64,000 bases of DNA. Source: Ruegeria sp. Alg231-54. Lineage in GTDB: Bacteria > Pseudomonadota > Alphaproteobacteria > Rhodobacterales > Rhodobacteraceae. Position 1 is the stretch's first letter. Each line of letters opens with the position of its first letter. Location of the stretch: NCBI RefSeq assembly GCF_900143525.1, contig NZ_FREZ01000001.1:816445-880444 (forward strand), written 5' to 3'. The notes under the pieces were generated by a model that worked only from the letters and a program-made list of their open reading frames with translations, was not told the DNA's origin and ran no database searches. The translations under genes were made by a program, and so were the position numbers. Positions 16,434 through 26,306 of the stretch are shown here, one piece after another.

Positions 16434-18422
16434 TTACTGATCCAGGAAGGACCGCAATTTGCGCGATCGGCTGGGATGCTTCAGTTTCCGAAGTGCTTTC
16501 GCCTCGATCTGTCGAATACGTTCGCGGGTCACGCTGAACTGTTGACCAACCTCTTCCAGAGTGTGGTCGGTATTCATGCCGATGCCAAAACGCATCCGCA
16601 GAACACGTTCCTCACGCGGTGTGAGCGAGGCCAGAACCCGTGTGGTCGTTTCCTTGAGGTTTTCTTGAATGGCGCTGTCCAAAGGCAGCACGGCATTCTT
16701 ATCCTCAATGAAATCGCCCAGTTGGCTGTCTTCCTCGTCGCCAATCGGAGTTTCGAGGCTGATCGGTTCCTTGGCGATTTTCATCACCTTGCGAACTTTC
16801 TCAAGCGGCATCTGCAGCTTTTCGGCCAGTTCTTCCGGCGTCGGCTCGCGGCCGATCTCGTGAAGCATCTGGCGACCGGTCCGGACCAATTTGTTGATCG
16901 TTTCGATCATGTGCACCGGAATACGGATCGTACGGGCCTGATCCGCGATAGACCGCGTGATCGCCTGACGAATCCACCAGGTCGCATAGGTCGAGAACTT
17001 GTACCCGCGACGGTATTCAAACTTGTCCACCGCCTTCATCAGGCCGATGTTGCCTTCCTGAATAAGATCAAGGAATTGCAGGCCACGGTTCGTGTACTTT
17101 TTGGCAATCGAAATCACTAGGCGCAGGTTGGCTTCGACCATTTCTTTCTTGGCCTGACGCGCCTCTTTTTCACCCTTTTGAACTTGCTGCACGATGCGGC
17201 GGAATTCAGGGATGTCCAGGCCGACATACTGACCGACCTGAGCCATATCGTTGCGCAGTTCCTCGACCTTGGCGGTCGAGCGTTCGATAAACATCTGCCA
17301 ACCCCGGCCCGGTTTTTCTGCCATCTCGGTCAGCCAGTTCGGGTCCAGTTCGCGCCCGCGGTATGCGTCGATGAATTCGCGACGGTTGATGCGCGCCTGA
17401 TCCGCCAGTTTCACCATCGAGCTGTCCAACGACATGATACGACGGTTGATGCCGTACAGCTGGTCAATCAGCGCTTCAATACGGTTGTTGTGCAGATGCA
17501 GACCGTTCACCAGTTCTACGATCTCAGACCGCAGCTGTTGATAGGTCGCCTCTTGTTTTTCCGAGAAGGTGTCGTCTTCGTTCAGGGTCGCCGAGATCCG
17601 GCTATCCTGCATTTCCGACAGCATCGAGAAGTCGGTCGAGATCCGTTCCAGTGTAGTCAGAACCTGATCTTTCAGCGCGGCTTCCATCGCGGCCAACGAC
17701 ATGTTTGCCTGCTCGTCGTCGTCGTCGTCGTCATCATTGTTCAGCGGGTTGCCATCGGCGTCCAGCTCGGGGCCGGTGTCCTTGGCGGGTTTTGCCGCCT
17801 GAACCGCAGACGTGTCGACAACCGGTTCTTCCACATCGCCGTCTTCGTCTAACTGGTTGCCAAACGTGGCCTCCAGATCGATGACGTCACGCAACAGAAT
17901 GTCTTCGGACAACAATTCGTCGTGCCAGATGGTGATCGCCTGGAAGGTCAGCGGGCTTTCGCACAGACCGGCAATCATGGTGTTACGACCGGCTTCGATC
18001 CGCTTAGCGATGGCAATCTCGCCTTCGCGGCTCAGCAGTTCGACGCTGCCCATCTCACGCAAATACATGCGGACCGGGTCATCTGTGCGATCCAGCTTTT
18101 CAGCACCAGCACCCGCCAGCGCAACCTCTCGGTTGCTTTCTGCGGCAACCAGTTCGGTCGAGCCTTTGTTCTCTTCTTCCTCGGCCTCTTCATCTTCGAT
18201 GATGTTGATGCCCATCTCGGACAGCATCGACATAACGTCTTCGATCTGTTCCGAGCTGACTTGATCAGGCGGCAGAACCTGATTGAGCTGGTCGTAGGTG
18301 ATGTAACCTTTTTCGCGGGCCTCGGCGATCATTTTCTTGACGTTGGCCTGGCTCATGTCCAGCGAGATTTCCTGTTCCTGCTCGTCGGATTTGCGGTCTT
18401 CGTTTGTATCCTTGGCGGCCAT
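16434..18422 (-). CDS. rpoD: RNA polymerase primary sigma factor RpoD
   Basis: The 662-residue protein has all sigma-70 regions. Region 1.1 is at about 20-75. A long non-conserved spacer includes an acidic D7 run. Region 2 holds the core-binding [20 protein letters not shown] and the -10 recognition [20 protein letters not shown]. Region 4.2 ends with [30 protein letters not shown] lies 7 bases before the ATG. It follows dnaG on the same strand, a remnant of the macromolecular synthesis operon without rpsU, and ends at a strong terminator. Confidence 0.98.
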   Translation of the reverse strand: MAAKDTNEDRKSDEQEQEISLDMSQANVKKMIAEAREKGYITYDQLNQVLPPDQVSSEQIEDVMSMLSEMGINIIEDEEAEEEENKGSTELVAAESNREVALAGAGAEKLDRTDDPVRMYLREMGSVELLSREGEIAIAKRIEAGRNTMIAGLCESPLTFQAITIWHDELLSEDILLRDVIDLEATFGNQLDEDGDVEEPVVDTSAVQAAKPAKDTGPELDADGNPLNNDDDDDDDEQANMSLAAMEAALKDQVLTTLERISTDFSMLSEMQDSRISATLNEDDTFSEKQEATYQQLRSEIVELVNGLHLHNNRIEALIDQLYGINRRIMSLDSSMVKLADQARINRREFIDAYRGRELDPNWLTEMAEKPGRGWQMFIERSTAKVEELRNDMAQVGQYVGLDIPEFRRIVQQVQKGEKEARQAKKEMVEANLRLVISIAKKYTNRGLQFLDLIQEGNIGLMKAVDKFEYRRGYKFSTYATWWIRQAITRSIADQARTIRIPVHMIETINKLVRTGRQMLHEIGREPTPEELAEKLQMPLEKVRKVMKIAKEPISLETPIGDEEDSQLGDFIEDKNAVLPLDSAIQENLKETTTRVLASLTPREERVLRMRFGIGMNTDHTLEEVGQQFSVTRERIRQIEAKALRKLKHPSRSRKLRSFLDQ
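17714..17737. repeat. Short trinucleotide repeat inside rpoD coding an aspartate run
   Basis: Six CGT units followed by two CAT units on the plus strand encode part of an N-N-D7-E segment in the non-conserved spacer of RpoD. The tract is in frame and in a tolerant region, so unit gain or loss would change only the acidic run. Confidence 0.7.
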
Positions 18423-18444
18423 TCAATGCTCCTGCAGGGATGGG

Positions 18445-18465
18445 TGATTCGTTTGTACCGAATCA
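18445..18465. promoter_or_regulatory. Inverted repeat in the rpoD leader
   Basis: TGATTCG (18445-18451) and CGAATCA (18459-18465) form a perfect 7 bp inverted repeat with a 7-base spacer, 23-43 bases upstream of the rpoD ATG. A third partial copy (TGATTCGG) starts at 18480. It may be an operator or a leader hairpin; its function is unknown. Confidence 0.4.
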
Positions 18466-18536
18466 TTAGCGCGTAGAAGTGATTCGGCCACCCGTTTACC
18501 CGTTTTTCTTTTCCAGTGCCTTACGAAAACACCACA

Positions 18537-20486
18537 TTAGCGACGTTTCCGTTCAAAATTGATGCCAGACATGATCGCCTGAAACGCGTCTTTCTCGTCG
18601 CGGTTGATTCGTGCGCCGTTATCGGCGATGTCAAAAACCGCCCTATCTTCGTTCTGACTGCGGCTTGTGCGGTTGCGCTCTTCGGCGGCCTGGGCCAGCC
18701 GGTATGTCAGCGCTTCATCAGCCAGATCAGACAGTTCCTCTGCAGCTTCGGCAATCTCGGCATCCAACCCCCGGAACGCTTTGATTTTCGCGAGTTCCTC
18801 GGCCAGAGTCATCTCGGCCTTTTCGACGTCGCCTGGTTTGAATACACAAGGGATTACTGCGACATGGCGAAGGGCCAGCAGGTTTTCAAGGACTTCGCCG
18901 CCCAAAGTTTCAAAAATGTGGTCTTTCAGATGCTCTGGGTCGTCGATCGCATGTCGAAGGATGGCGGCGCGTAAGGCGGCATGATCAGGATCATGGCACT
19001 CCATTTCTTCAAGCTGATGTTCGAATTGGACCACAACAGTGGGGTTCAGGATGGCGATTGCCAGAATAGCAGCCTCGCGCATCTGGATATCCGCGGTTTC
19101 TGAAGACGCCAGAAAAGATGAGCGCGCACCGGGGGTTGCCGGCTGTTTCGGAGGTTGCCACTTGCCGCGTGGCTGCCATTGGCGATTTTGCGGCTGGCGA
19201 TGCGGGCGGAACAATCGCCAGCGCAAGTCTTTGATCTCTTGCCCGTAATGTGACCGGATCGAGGGATCGCGGATCAGTTTGATCTTGTCCCGCAGCGACT
19301 TATCCAACGCAGCTTTGCGTTCCGGGCTGTCGAACACCTTGCCCTCTGTTTCACGCTGCCACAGCAGTTTGACCATCGGGATAGCGCCTTCAAGCACTGT
19401 TTTCACCGCTGCCGGACCCTCGGCCCGCAGCAGATCATCGGGATCCTTGCCCTCGGGCATCAGCGCAAAGCGCAGGGATTTCCCGGCCTCTAACAATGGC
19501 AACGCCAGATCAACGGCCCGCATCGCGGCACGCAGACCGGCCGTGTCGCCATCCAATGCGATGATCGGCTCATCCGAGACGCGCCATAGTAGCTGCAACT
19601 GATGTTCGGTGATCGCCGTGCCTAATGGGGCGACCGACGCCCCGAATCCGGCTTCGGCCAGGGCGATCACATCCATGTACCCTTCGGCCACGATCAGAGG
19701 TTGCCCTTTTCCTGCGGCCTGACGCGCAGGGCCGTGGTTATAAAGACTACGCCCCTTGTCGAACAATTCCGTTTCGGGCGAGTTCAGGTATTTTGCATTG
19801 TCATTGGGATCCATTGCCCGACCACCAAACGCGATGCACCGCCCGCGCGGATCGCGGATGGGGTACATAATCCGATTGCGGAACGTGTCATAAGGCTTTT
19901 TGCCCTTGTTCGAGGGTTTGGCCAGCCCGGCCCCAAGGATCAGGTCCTCGGCCACGTTCTTGCCGCGCAGGTGATCCCACAAACCTTGCCAGCCATCCGG
20001 CGCAAACCCGATCTCCCACCGGTCCAATGCCTGTGCATCCAATCCTCGACGGGTCAGGTAATCGCGCGCAGCGCCCCCTGCCCCGGTCTTGAGTTGCAAG
20101 CGGAAGAATTGCGCGGCCTGCTCCATGACGTCGGCCAGTTGCGACCGGCGGTCCTGTTTTTCCTGTGCCTTTGGATCACGTGCTGGCATCGGCATGCCTG
20201 CCTCGCGCGCCAAAATCTCAACCGCTTCGATGAACGAGACATTCTCAGTCTCTTTCACAAAGCTGATCGCATCGCCTTTGGCCTGACAACCAAAGCAGTA
20301 ATAAAACCCCTTCTGGTCATCTACATGGAAGGACGCGGTCTTTTCGTGGTGAAACGGGCATGGCGCCCACATGTCGCCCTTACCCTGGTTGGACTTGCGC
20401 GGATCCCACATGACTTTACGCCCGACAACCTGAGACAGGCTCAGGCGGGTGCGTAGTTCATCCAGAAATCCGGGGGGCAGAGACAT
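18537..20486 (-). CDS. dnaG: DNA primase DnaG
   Basis: The 649-residue protein has the CHC2 zinc finger (C43, H46, C64, C67). The primase N-terminal domain follows, then a TOPRIM domain with VAEGYMDVIALAEAGF and ALDGDTAGLRAA, and a helicase-binding C-terminal part rich in helices. A linker near residues 430-460 is rich in Q, R, W and P. It synthesises RNA primers for replication. The start is the ATG at 20486. It lies 114 bp upstream of rpoD on the same strand. Confidence 0.98.
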   Translation of the reverse strand: MSLPPGFLDELRTRLSLSQVVGRKVMWDPRKSNQGKGDMWAPCPFHHEKTASFHVDDQKGFYYCFGCQAKGDAISFVKETENVSFIEAVEILAREAGMPMPARDPKAQEKQDRRSQLADVMEQAAQFFRLQLKTGAGGAARDYLTRRGLDAQALDRWEIGFAPDGWQGLWDHLRGKNVAEDLILGAGLAKPSNKGKKPYDTFRNRIMYPIRDPRGRCIAFGGRAMDPNDNAKYLNSPETELFDKGRSLYNHGPARQAAGKGQPLIVAEGYMDVIALAEAGFGASVAPLGTAITEHQLQLLWRVSDEPIIALDGDTAGLRAAMRAVDLALPLLEAGKSLRFALMPEGKDPDDLLRAEGPAAVKTVLEGAIPMVKLLWQRETEGKVFDSPERKAALDKSLRDKIKLIRDPSIRSHYGQEIKDLRWRLFRPHRQPQNRQWQPRGKWQPPKQPATPGARSSFLASSETADIQMREAAILAIAILNPTVVVQFEHQLEEMECHDPDHAALRAAILRHAIDDPEHLKDHIFETLGGEVLENLLALRHVAVIPCVFKPGDVEKAEMTLAEELAKIKAFRGLDAEIAEAAEELSDLADEALTYRLAQAAEERNRTSRSQNEDRAVFDIADNGARINRDEKDAFQAIMSGINFERKRR

Positions 20487-20566
20487 GGGTCAAACCTGAC
20501 AGAAACAGGAACGCGCGCCAAGGGTATGACGCGCGTTTGTCCACAAGGAAATGATGGGGCTGTGGA

Positions 20567-20863
20567 TTATTGCTGCAAACACAGCTCAAGCCACGCGGCA
20601 CCCAGATCCTTTTTACGCACGTCGCGCATCTTTTGTTCGTAGACCCAAGGCGCGATCAAAGGGATGGCAGCATTGTAATTTTCGGGCCAGGTCGGGCTGG
20701 TTTCGGCAACTGCCTGGGGCACGTTGCGCTCTTTTACACGGTCCAGCCGTGCCTTCTGGATCGCCGCAACAACTTCAGCCTGGTATTGGCAGCTTTGCTC
20801 TTTGGTTTCTTCCGCAACTAATGGGGTGGCCAGCAAAGCGGCTGCAATGGCGATACGCAACAT
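20567..20863 (-). CDS. Small secreted protein of unknown function
   Basis: The 98-residue product begins MLRIAIAAALLATPLVAEET, a clear signal peptide cleaved near VAE. The mature part of about 80 residues contains two cysteines (QSCQYQAEVV and LELCLQQ at the C-terminus) and a YNAAIPLIAPWVYEQKMRDVRKKDL helix. GGAG sits upstream of the ATG at 20863; the longer frame to 20914 is rejected. No family recognised. It lies just upstream of dnaG on the same strand. Confidence 0.72.
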   Translation of the reverse strand: MLRIAIAAALLATPLVAEETKEQSCQYQAEVVAAIQKARLDRVKERNVPQAVAETSPTWPENYNAAIPLIAPWVYEQKMRDVRKKDLGAAWLELCLQQ

Positions 20864-20974
20864 AGGGAACTCCGGTAATCGATTCTGTCGCTGCAGCTTA
20901 CCTGTCGCAGGCACGGCCTGCCATTGCAGTTTTTGGCGTGTCTACCGTGGTTAAGTCGGCCAGCCCTTACCGTT

Positions 20975-21003
20975 GGGGCGGCCTGACAAAGCCAGGCTGC
21001 CCC
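20975..21003 (-). terminator. Hairpin downstream of the glutamate dehydrogenase gene
   Basis: An 11 bp stem with one G-U pair (20975-20985 with 20993-21003) and a 7-base loop lies 14 bases past the minus-strand stop at 21017. No T-run follows, so it may be a processing or weak termination hairpin. Confidence 0.5.
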
Positions 21004-21016
21004 TGATTTCAAAACA

Positions 21017-22447
21017 TCACAGCCCTTTGGCACGATAGCTTTTCGAGACGCGGTCAATGGCCACGATATAGGCCGCCGTCCGCAGATCCTCGACATCGTC
21101 GCGGCTGTGCCAGACTTCGCGCATGGATTGATAGGCAATGCGCATCGTGTCATCGAGGCCCGAGCGCACCAGTTCCAGCTCGTCCGCGCCGCGAAGGTAC
21201 TTGGCCTTAAAGTCCGGAGACATCGACCAGGCATCGCCAAGATAACGATCCAGCCGCTGCAGTTCACTCACGATCAGCTCGTGCCGGGCCTCTTCCTGTC
21301 GGCGCTGCATACGGCCAAAGCGAATATGGCTGAGGTTCTTGACCCATTCAAAATAGGAAACCGTCACACCACCCGCGTTTGCGTACATGTCCGGAATGAT
21401 CACCGTACCCTTTTTGCGCAGAATCTCATCCGCACCGGCAGTCACTGGGCCATTCGCGGCCTCAATGATCAAAGGTGCCTTGATCCGGTCTGCATTAGAC
21501 AGGTTGATGACCGCCTCCAGCGCAGCAGGAATTAGGATATCGCAGTCTTCTTCAAGAACTGCCCCACCTTCGGCCGAGTGTGTCGCATCGGGATAATCAC
21601 TAACACCGCCATGCTTGACGATCCACTGGCGTACGGATTCCACGTCGATGCCGTCGGGATTATAAAGCGCACCATCCCATTCGATGATGCCGACAATTCT
21701 GGATCCATCCTCTTCGCTCAGGAACTTCGCGGCGTGATAACCCACATTGCCCAGCCCCTGAACGATGACACGTTTTCCATCCAGCTTGCCGGTCAGCCCG
21801 GCCTTTTGCATGTCTTCCGGGTGGCGGAAGAATTCACGCAGGGCGTATTGGATGCCGCGACCTGTTGCTTCGACCCGGCCAGCAATGCCGCCCGCGTTCA
21901 GCGGCTTTCCTGTAACACAGGCGCGTGCATTGATGTCCGTCGTGTTCATCCTGGCGTATTGATCCGCCATCCAGGCCATCTCACGCTCACCCGTTCCCAT
22001 GTCGGGCGCGGGCACGTTTTGCGAGGGGTTGATCAGATCGCGCTTGGCCAGCTCATAGGCAAAGCGGCGGGTGATCTGCTCCAACTCGTGCTCTTCGTAT
22101 TTACGGGGATCGATGCACAATCCCCCTTTTGATCCGCCAAAGGGCGTTTCGACCAGAGCACATTTATAGGTCATCAGGGCGGCAAGCGCCTCGACCTCGT
22201 CCTGGTTCACAGCAAGGGCGTAACGAATACCGCCCTTTACAGGCTCCATATGCTCGGAATGAACCGAGCGGTAACCGGTGAATGTATGGATATCGCCGCG
22301 CAGGCGGACGCCGAACCGAACAGTGTAGGTGGCGTTGCAGACACGGATCTTTTCCTCCAACCCCGGCGGCAGGTCCATAAGGGACGCAGCCCTGTTAAAC
22401 ATCAAATCTACACTTTCGCGAAAGCTGGGTTCATTAATGGCCGTCAT
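21017..22447 (-). CDS. Glu/Leu/Phe/Val-family glutamate dehydrogenase
   Basis: The 476-residue enzyme interconverts glutamate and 2-oxoglutarate plus ammonium. The glutamate-binding and catalytic stretch is clear (VKGGIRYALAVNQDEVEALA, then ALVETPFGGSKGG with the catalytic Lys region). The Rossmann domain has VIVQGLGNVGYHAA. The ATG at 22447 has GGAGGATT just upstream; the open frame to 22639 is an untranslated extension. It resembles the NAD-preferring bacterial type by eye, but cofactor use cannot be proven here. A hairpin follows the stop. Confidence 0.93.
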   Translation of the reverse strand: MTAINEPSFRESVDLMFNRAASLMDLPPGLEEKIRVCNATYTVRFGVRLRGDIHTFTGYRSVHSEHMEPVKGGIRYALAVNQDEVEALAALMTYKCALVETPFGGSKGGLCIDPRKYEEHELEQITRRFAYELAKRDLINPSQNVPAPDMGTGEREMAWMADQYARMNTTDINARACVTGKPLNAGGIAGRVEATGRGIQYALREFFRHPEDMQKAGLTGKLDGKRVIVQGLGNVGYHAAKFLSEEDGSRIVGIIEWDGALYNPDGIDVESVRQWIVKHGGVSDYPDATHSAEGGAVLEEDCDILIPAALEAVINLSNADRIKAPLIIEAANGPVTAGADEILRKKGTVIIPDMYANAGGVTVSYFEWVKNLSHIRFGRMQRRQEEARHELIVSELQRLDRYLGDAWSMSPDFKAKYLRGADELELVRSGLDDTMRIAYQSMREVWHSRDDVEDLRTAAYIVAIDRVSKSYRAKGL

Positions 22448-22772
22448 GTAATCCTCCGTGCCGACGAACGACGAGCGTTCTGACGTTTTGTCGCACCCAT
22501 TGGCTAAACGATCAATAATTAAGCAACAATAAAACCCGAAATCGTCATGAAAGCTCTCGAACCGGGCTGAGTCGCGCACGGCGCTTAACTTTGGAAGAAT
22601 TGTCGCCTGACCGAAAACAGAGGCAAAGAAGCCGTTCAATTATCTACGGTTCGCACCCAAAGTTGCCATATCTTCGGCGCTTCCGCCCAATTCACGCCAC
22701 GATTCGCCGTTAGTTTTCAAACGTTAACTTTTCCTTAGCAGCGCCGGATGTCTGCTCAGCGAGGTCGGCCAG
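22448..22772. other. 325 bp divergent intergenic region between glutamate dehydrogenase and the Tad-type genes
   Basis: No gene is supported here. It contains an inverted repeat GAACG-N5-CGTTC (22466-22480) in the leader of the dehydrogenase gene and AT-rich blocks near 22515-22530 and 22712-22735 that probably hold the two divergent promoters. No terminator or RNA gene was recognised. Confidence 0.5.
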
Positions 22773-24554
22773 ATGAAAATGCGCGTATTTAAGTGCAACA
22801 CCAAGAATTTTGAGAACGCAGCCGCCGCTGCTCGTCGTTTTTCACACGACGAGGATGGTGGCGTGTTCACGATCTTTGTGACCCTTGGATTTTTGCTCAT
22901 ATTTGCGACAGCAGGTATCGGCGTTGACATAATGAACTTTGAACGTGACAGAGCCAGCCTCCAGGGAACGCTGGATCGCGCGGTTCTTGCGGCGGCCAAC
23001 GTCAAACAAAAGCTCCCCCCTGCGGAAGTGGTCAAGTCATATATTGAGAAATCCGACGTCCGCGGCAAGCTTACGGAAGAACCTGAAGTAGAGGATGATC
23101 CCAGGGTTGGATCGAGAAAAGTCACAGCAAAAGCTAAAGTCGACGTTCCCACACATTTTATGTGGTTCTTCGGGTATCCCCAACTGACGGCTTCGGTCAC
23201 GAGCGTCGCGGAAGAGGCCATTGGGTCGCTCGAAATCGCGATGGTTCTGGATATCTCCGGCTCTATGAGTTGGGATTCGGCAACTGACAGCAAATCAAAA
23301 ATGGAAGTGCTTCAGGAAGCAGCAACGCAGTTCGTGACAACGATGTACACGAAAGAGAACCCGGACAAGATTTCGATTTCAATCATACCTTACAACAACC
23401 AGGTGAATGCCGGCGCAAACATTCTGGCCAACATGCCGGGTGTTACTACTGAACACAATTATTCGCACTGCGTGGACTTTGTCGATAATGATTTCACGGA
23501 ATACTGGATCGATCCAAACAAAAAGCTCAATCGCACGGCCCATTTCGATCGCAGAAACTATAACGACGACTACAATGATGAAATACACCAAATCTCACGC
23601 TCGGTCTGCACAACACGCGCGGGCAGCGATATTACAGCAGTGACAAACGTCATTTCCGACTTGCACAGTCAGATCGCGGCCATGTCACCCGGCGGAAACA
23701 CGTCGATTGATATCGGGGTGAAATGGGGGGCCGCGCTGCTGGATCCTCAGTTCCAACCTGTGATAAACAAGCTTTCGAAACAGAACGCCGACCCTGACGC
23801 AATTAATCCGGAAACAGGGTTAGACACCAACACGGGTTTGGCGCCAAAGAAAATAGTTCCGGTGACTTTTGATAATCGCCCCTTGGCATACGAATCCAAT
23901 GTCAAAAAAATCATGATCGTCATGACCGACGGCGAGAACACCGAAAATTGGGTTCTGAACGAGGCATACCGCGATGGGGATTCGGATGTTTGGTACAACC
24001 CCAACTATGAGCACGAGGTCAGAAGGTGTTGGTATAACAGGTGGGGTCAACTCCGCTGTAGGACCGACAGGTACGGCGGCGAATACAGCGTCCGGACCTC
24101 AGCTCCTGGCGACACACCTGAGTATTACTGGACAAGACAGGAGCTGGAAGGCCAGTCCGAACCCTTTGGCGGTGAGGCGGCAGATCAATCAGTGCGCCTG
24201 ACCTACCCGCAGTTGTGGAACCGCGTCACCTTGGACTGGAATGCCGAGTATAACTATGCTTGGCAGTCCAACCACAATCAAACTTGGTATGACAAAGCAT
24301 TTACCGAGATTTACCGGACCAAAAAGGACACGCGGCTGCAAGATATCTGCACCAAGGTCAAAGGTAAGGATGTCGATGTCTATGGGATTGCCTTTGAGGC
24401 ACCTTCAGTAGGTGTAACAGCAATCAGAAACTGCTCCAGCGGCGCCGGATTCTTCTATGAAGTCAAAAGCGACGGCAAACTGGGTGACCTGACTCTTCCG
24501 CAAGTCTTTGATTCTATTGCTACGGCAATCAAACAACTGAGACTAACGCAATGA
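22773..24554 (+). CDS. TadG-type surface/pilus assembly protein with von Willebrand factor A domain
   Basis: This 593-residue protein starts with the Tad 'pseudopilin-like' N-terminus (DEDGGVFTIFVTLGFLLIFATAGIGVD, residues 26-52, one membrane helix). It continues with a vWA domain whose MIDAS motif D-I-S-G-S is at 160-164, with a later VMTDGEN. Between about residues 385 and 520 is an unusual segment rich in Tyr, Trp, Asn and Arg with four Cys in the surrounding region. Such proteins are exported or anchored and often associated with Flp/Tad pili or adhesion. It heads a three-gene operon (ATGA overlap with the next gene). No tadA, cpaB or flp genes are in the window. Confidence 0.85.
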   Translation: MKMRVFKCNTKNFENAAAAARRFSHDEDGGVFTIFVTLGFLLIFATAGIGVDIMNFERDRASLQGTLDRAVLAAANVKQKLPPAEVVKSYIEKSDVRGKLTEEPEVEDDPRVGSRKVTAKAKVDVPTHFMWFFGYPQLTASVTSVAEEAIGSLEIAMVLDISGSMSWDSATDSKSKMEVLQEAATQFVTTMYTKENPDKISISIIPYNNQVNAGANILANMPGVTTEHNYSHCVDFVDNDFTEYWIDPNKKLNRTAHFDRRNYNDDYNDEIHQISRSVCTTRAGSDITAVTNVISDLHSQIAAMSPGGNTSIDIGVKWGAALLDPQFQPVINKLSKQNADPDAINPETGLDTNTGLAPKKIVPVTFDNRPLAYESNVKKIMIVMTDGENTENWVLNEAYRDGDSDVWYNPNYEHEVRRCWYNRWGQLRCRTDRYGGEYSVRTSAPGDTPEYYWTRQELEGQSEPFGGEAADQSVRLTYPQLWNRVTLDWNAEYNYAWQSNHNQTWYDKAFTEIYRTKKDTRLQDICTKVKGKDVDVYGIAFEAPSVGVTAIRNCSSGAGFFYEVKSDGKLGDLTLPQVFDSIATAIKQLRLTQ

Positions 24555-25084
24555 TCCGCAAAGCTCTGGTAAAAGTTGTCCGGTTTAAACGAACAGAAGA
24601 CGGTTCATTCACCGTCGAGTTCGCCATACTGTTCCCTTTGTACATATTCTTCATTCTGGGCGTCATTGAATACTCAATGGTCTCAATTCAGAAAGCGATG
24701 CTAAATCGCTCTATGGATCTGGTCGTGCGCGACATTCGACTTGGGATCAATTTGACGGATACCGATCACGATACGATCAAGGATGCCATCTGCGATAACA
24801 TGGCAGTGATGCGGGACTGTTCCGACAACATGTTATTGGAGATGATTATTCAAAACCCATATGGCGGTGTGAATTTTCCAATCGAAGCAACCTGTGTAGA
24901 CAGAGCAGAAGAGGTTCAACCTGTCACCGAGTTCCAAAATGGCGGATCAAACGCATTGATGATTTTGCGTGCCTGCGCCAAGGTCGATCCACTTTTTCCA
25001 ACGACCGCAATGGGGCGCTCTGTATCCGGCGAAGATGGGCTGGTCAGACTTACGGCGACGACTACCTTTGTTCAGGAGCCTTAA
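24551..25084 (+). CDS. TadE-family pilus assembly protein
   Basis: The 177-residue protein has the TadE N-terminal signature: EDGSFTVEFAILFPLYIFFILGVIEYSMVS, with the Glu of the prepilin-like FxxE motif followed by one membrane helix. A periplasmic domain with four cysteines follows (CDNMAVMRDC, ATCVDRA, LRACAKV). It overlaps the previous stop (ATGA), so it is translationally coupled to the vWA protein. Its likely role is a minor surface component of a Tad-type secretion apparatus; a defined partner is not visible. Confidence 0.85.
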   Translation: MIRKALVKVVRFKRTEDGSFTVEFAILFPLYIFFILGVIEYSMVSIQKAMLNRSMDLVVRDIRLGINLTDTDHDTIKDAICDNMAVMRDCSDNMLLEMIIQNPYGGVNFPIEATCVDRAEEVQPVTEFQNGGSNALMILRACAKVDPLFPTTAMGRSVSGEDGLVRLTATTTFVQEP

Positions 25085-25085
25085 A

Positions 25086-25721
25086 ATGATGCGTCTTCCT
25101 TCACGTATCTGTAACCTGCTTGGCACTTTTGCGAGCAAGGACAACGGCAGCCTGTCCATTGAAACAGCTCTTATTTTTCCTGTTCTCGTTTGGACTATCA
25201 CGCTTACCTATACATTTTTTGATGGTTTTCTTGAAAACACGGCGAACCTGAAGGCGGCGTATACAATAAGTGACTTGATTTCACGTGAGGGAGAGAATGA
25301 AATTACGGATACCTATGCGGAATCCATGTATTTGGTTTACAATCGCATGGTAACCGACAATTCACCGCTTAAAATGCGTTTGTCGGCGATCCAGTATATT
25401 GCCGCGGATCAAGATGAGGGTACAGAAGAGAGATATAGAGTAGAGTGGTCTACAACTTGCGGGTTTGAGAGCAATTGGACCGCGGACAACCTTGATCCGT
25501 TGATTGAAAAGCTGCCGAGAATGGCAGATTTAGACACACTGATCATTGTTGAAACGTCTAAACCCTATGTTCCAATTCTGAACACCGAATGGCTGAACAG
25601 AGATCACATATTCAACAATTTCATTTTCACGCGCCCGCGTTTTGTTCCCATCGTCAAAGGGAGCGTTTCTGATCACTTCTGTCAGCAGGATGTAGCAGTG
25701 GCTGTAGCACCTGGAGCATAA
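25086..25721 (+). CDS. TadE/TadF-like membrane-anchored protein
   Basis: The 211-residue product starts MMRLPSRICNLLG and has a TadE-like helix with a conserved Glu (NGSLSIETALIFPVLVWTITLTYTFF, about residues 20-45). A periplasmic domain of about 165 residues follows. GGAG lies 7 bases before the ATG at 25086; the longer upstream frame overlaps the previous gene and is rejected. Third gene of the Tad-like operon. Its last 68 bases overlap the convergent gene at 25654. Confidence 0.8.
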   Translation: MMRLPSRICNLLGTFASKDNGSLSIETALIFPVLVWTITLTYTFFDGFLENTANLKAAYTISDLISREGENEITDTYAESMYLVYNRMVTDNSPLKMRLSAIQYIAADQDEGTEERYRVEWSTTCGFESNWTADNLDPLIEKLPRMADLDTLIIVETSKPYVPILNTEWLNRDHIFNNFIFTRPRFVPIVKGSVSDHFCQQDVAVAVAPGA

Positions 25722-26148
25722 ATTTGGTTTCGGCGGCCGTGGTCAGGCCGCCTATGCCAACACGGCGCCCCAATCGCCACCACAGTCCCGGTGCCCAGCT
25801 GTTTTCTGCGCTTTCCTCAGTCTTCAACAAAAATCCATTTGACGGCTTGAACGCAAACACCCCCTGATCGATCGACTCGATATCTTCGACACGCGCAATC
25901 ACCTGCCCTGAACCGGTCCGCAATTCAGTCTCGGTCAGCTCGATCCAGTCACTGGTGGCTTGCCACATGCGATAGGCCAGCCAGAACGCCGCCACACCAA
26001 CGACAAGTAAAAAGACCAGCCAGGCCGGTTCCGGTGGCGTGGTCAAAGCGACATAGATGACCAGCACACCCACGGTCGACAGCATCCCCACCCCTATCCA
26101 ACGTCTGGATGATGAAGGTCGGACCGTGGCCAGAATTTCTTGTTGCAT
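25654..26148 (-). CDS. Two-helix membrane protein with a PH-like C-terminal domain, function unknown
   Basis: The 164-residue protein has two predicted membrane helices (about residues 19-38 and 43-60). A cytosolic beta-rich domain follows (DWIELTETELRTGSGQVIARVEDIESIDQGVF), resembling bacterial PH-like domains next to membrane hairpins. AGGGGAC precedes the ATG at 26148. It is divergent from pirin and its 3' end overlaps the Tad-like gene. I recognise no named family with certainty. Confidence 0.65.
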   Translation of the reverse strand: MQQEILATVRPSSSRRWIGVGMLSTVGVLVIYVALTTPPEPAWLVFLLVVGVAAFWLAYRMWQATSDWIELTETELRTGSGQVIARVEDIESIDQGVFAFKPSNGFLLKTEESAENSWAPGLWWRLGRRVGIGGLTTAAETKFMLQVLQPLLHPADRSDQKRSL

Positions 26149-26306
26149 CGACGTCCCCTGCTCTGTTCGGTCCGGGTTTATCCGCTTTGTCTTCCAAAAA
26201 ACAGAGGGAAGCCGACTATGGAATTGCGCACAGCACCCGTGTTTGCACGCAAATTGACGCATATCGCCAACAGCATACATGATCCCCACAAATTCAGGAG
26301 GCCATC

